NCBI GenBank assembly: GCA_938018155.1
Contig: CALIIG010000203.1
Span: 1 to 6,275 of the forward strand
Direction of reading: 5' to 3'
Length of the DNA: 6,275 nucleotides
From: an uncultured Prevotella sp.
Lineage (GTDB): Bacteria; Bacteroidota; Bacteroidia; Bacteroidales; Bacteroidaceae
The stretch's first letter is position 1. Each line of letters starts with the position of its first letter. Of the stretch, positions 5,209-6,275 are shown piece after piece. The notes under the pieces are model-generated. The model was not told the DNA's origin, did not search any database, and saw only the letters and a list, made by a program, of their open reading frames with translations. The position numbers and the translations under genes were made by a program.

Positions 5209-6219
5209 ATGAATCAAAAGGAAACCGCTTTCAGTACGATGTCGCTGCAATCCGTTGACGAGTATTTCATGCGCCGCTGCCTGCAGCTTGCCCGTAACGG
5301 ACGCCTTACAGCGCGTCCCAATCCTTCAGTAGGTGCTGTTATTGTATCGGCTGAAGGTCGTATCCTTGGCGAAGGATTTACCTCTGCTTACGGCGGACCG
5401 CATGCCGAAGTAAATGCTTTTGCCTCGGTCTCGGCAGCAGATGAGCATTTGCTTTCTGCTGCAACTCTTTATGTTTCATTGGAGCCTTGCTCTCACTGGG
5501 GCCGCACACCGCCTTGTTGCGACCTCGTTATCCGGAAGCATATACGTCGTTGTGTATGCGGTTGTATTGACCCGTTCGCACAGGTTCAGGGGCGTGGCAT
5601 ACAACGAATGCGCGAGGCTGGCATTGACGTTACAGTGGGAGTGTTGGAAGATGATTGTATGGAGAGCAACTGTTTTTTCTTTACTTTTAATCGTTTCTCA
5701 CGGCCATTTATCCTGCTTAAGTGGGCGCAGACGGCCAATGGACTGTTAAGTTCGGTAAGTAGTAGCGGACAAACAGCTCCTCTTCGTATCTCTACGCCTT
5801 ATACATTTATGCTGGTTCATCAGCTCCGTGCCGAATACGATGCGATATTGATAGGCCGAAACACGCTGAAAATTGACCATCCTCGCCTGGATGTACGGCT
5901 GTGGAGTGGTACTAATCCCGAGCGTTTGGTGCTGATGCATCACCCGGAAGGGGTACCCGATGGCTTTAAGGCGTTCAGCAATATTGATGATGTGCTGAGT
6001 TATTTGTATAATAATAAGCGGCAGAGCCTGATGGTAGAGGGAGGAGCTGACACGCTTAACAGCTTTATTCAACGTGGGCTTTGGGATGAAATTAGGGTAG
6101 AAACGGCTTCCTTTACTGTTAGCGATGGAGTAGAAGCACCCTGTTTACCTGCTGACACAATGCTTAAACGTCAGCAGTTTATTGACGGAAACAGCATATC
6201 ATGGTATAGAAAACGTTAA
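5209..6219 (+). CDS. ribD: Bifunctional riboflavin biosynthesis deaminase/reductase RibD
   Basis: RibD deaminates the pyrimidine ring of the GTP cyclohydrolase II product and then reduces the ribose with NADPH, the second and third steps of riboflavin synthesis. The 336-residue chain has both domains. In the deaminase domain (about 15-150), zinc is bound by His65 of HAE, with Glu67 as the proton shuttle, and by Cys94 and Cys103 in EPCSHWGRTPPC. TARPNPSVGAVIV (34-46) is the substrate loop. The reductase domain (about 165-336) shows ILLKWAQTANG (168-178), LRAEYDAILIGRNTLKIDHP (206-225) and MVEGGA (275-280). The reductase half is somewhat shorter than in E. coli RibD (367 residues overall). The frame is open back to 5092, but the promoter core at 5172-5179 lies inside that extension, so I chose ATG 5209. 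ATG 5239 (MSLQSVDEY) is also possible. The gene is divergent from prmC and monocistronic in view. Confidence 0.96.
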   Translation: MNQKETAFSTMSLQSVDEYFMRRCLQLARNGRLTARPNPSVGAVIVSAEGRILGEGFTSAYGGPHAEVNAFASVSAADEHLLSAATLYVSLEPCSHWGRTPPCCDLVIRKHIRRCVCGCIDPFAQVQGRGIQRMREAGIDVTVGVLEDDCMESNCFFFTFNRFSRPFILLKWAQTANGLLSSVSSSGQTAPLRISTPYTFMLVHQLRAEYDAILIGRNTLKIDHPRLDVRLWSGTNPERLVLMHHPEGVPDGFKAFSNIDDVLSYLYNNKRQSLMVEGGADTLNSFIQRGLWDEIRVETASFTVSDGVEAPCLPADTMLKRQQFIDGNSISWYRKR

Positions 6220-6247
6220 AGGCTGCCATCATGTAGCAGCCTTTAAC
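6215..6247. terminator. Hairpin at the end of ribD, probable (bidirectional) terminator
   Basis: GTTAAAGGCTGC at 6215-6226 pairs perfectly with GCAGCCTTTAAC at 6236-6247 around a 9-nt loop, a 12-bp stem that includes the ribD stop codon (6217-6219). On the plus strand the right arm contains TTT, but no longer T run follows. On the minus strand the stem is followed by GTTTTCT, so it could also stop a convergent gene entering from the right. The strong stem and its position make a terminator or 3'-end stabiliser the most likely role. Confidence 0.75.
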
Positions 6248-6271
6248 CTGTATAAAATAAGCAGCAGGTTA
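6244..6271. repeat. Second inverted repeat overlapping the ribD terminator stem
   Basis: TAACCTG at 6244-6250 and CAGGTTA at 6265-6271 are perfect 7-bp inverted repeats with a 14-nt AT-rich loop. The left arm shares bases 6244-6247 with the right arm of the larger hairpin, so both stems cannot be fully formed at once. The window ends 4 bp later, so its wider context is unknown. Confidence 0.45.
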
Positions 6272-6275
6272 GCTT

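Overview
This 6.3 kb stretch is chromosomal housekeeping DNA from a member of the Bacteroidetes, most likely a Prevotella-like Bacteroidales. The evidence is a set of Bacteroidetes-type promoter cores (TAnnTTTG, two of them with a TTTG-like -33 box 19 bp upstream), the general lack of usable Shine-Dalgarno sequences, the SsbA, PyrE, RecX, PrmC and RibD sequences, and the order prmC-recX-comF-pyrE-SRPBCC. No mobile element, CRISPR array, phage gene or defence island is visible, and no gene is visibly frameshifted.

Layout, left to right. Positions 1-288 (minus) hold the N-terminal part of single-stranded DNA-binding protein, cut by the left edge. Positions 335-886 (minus) encode a 183-residue soluble protein that I do not recognise. 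A complete tRNA-Gly(GCC) lies at 923-995 (minus) with a strong promoter at 1009-1039. Positions 1070-1663 (minus) encode a lipoprotein with two CxxC motifs in a Rieske- or zinc-ribbon-like setting. Positions 1719-2129 and 2135-2782 (minus) are a small SRPBCC-fold protein and orotate phosphoribosyltransferase (pyrE), 5 bp apart, behind a well-formed promoter at 2800-2830. Positions 2868-3572, 3562-4056 and 4096-4989 (minus) are a ComF-type phosphoribosyltransferase, RecX and the release-factor methyltransferase PrmC, which look like one operon read prmC-recX-comF. A 219 bp divergent region separates prmC from ribD (5209-6219, plus), the bifunctional riboflavin biosynthesis enzyme. ribD ends in a 12-bp hairpin that includes its stop codon.

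The genes form about four transcription units. prmC-recX-comF links translation termination, control of RecA and a ComF-family protein. pyrE with the SRPBCC gene, and perhaps the lipoprotein gene, forms a pyrimidine unit with its own promoter. The tRNA-Gly unit may read into the 183-residue gene and ssb, because I find no separate well-formed promoter for either. ribD stands alone and divergent. All intergenic gaps are shorter than 300 bp.

I see no clear novel system. The points most worth a second look are the all-cysteine Rieske-like lipoprotein, the unrecognised protein directly behind the tRNA, a possible leaderless prmC transcript, and the overlapping, mutually exclusive hairpins after ribD.
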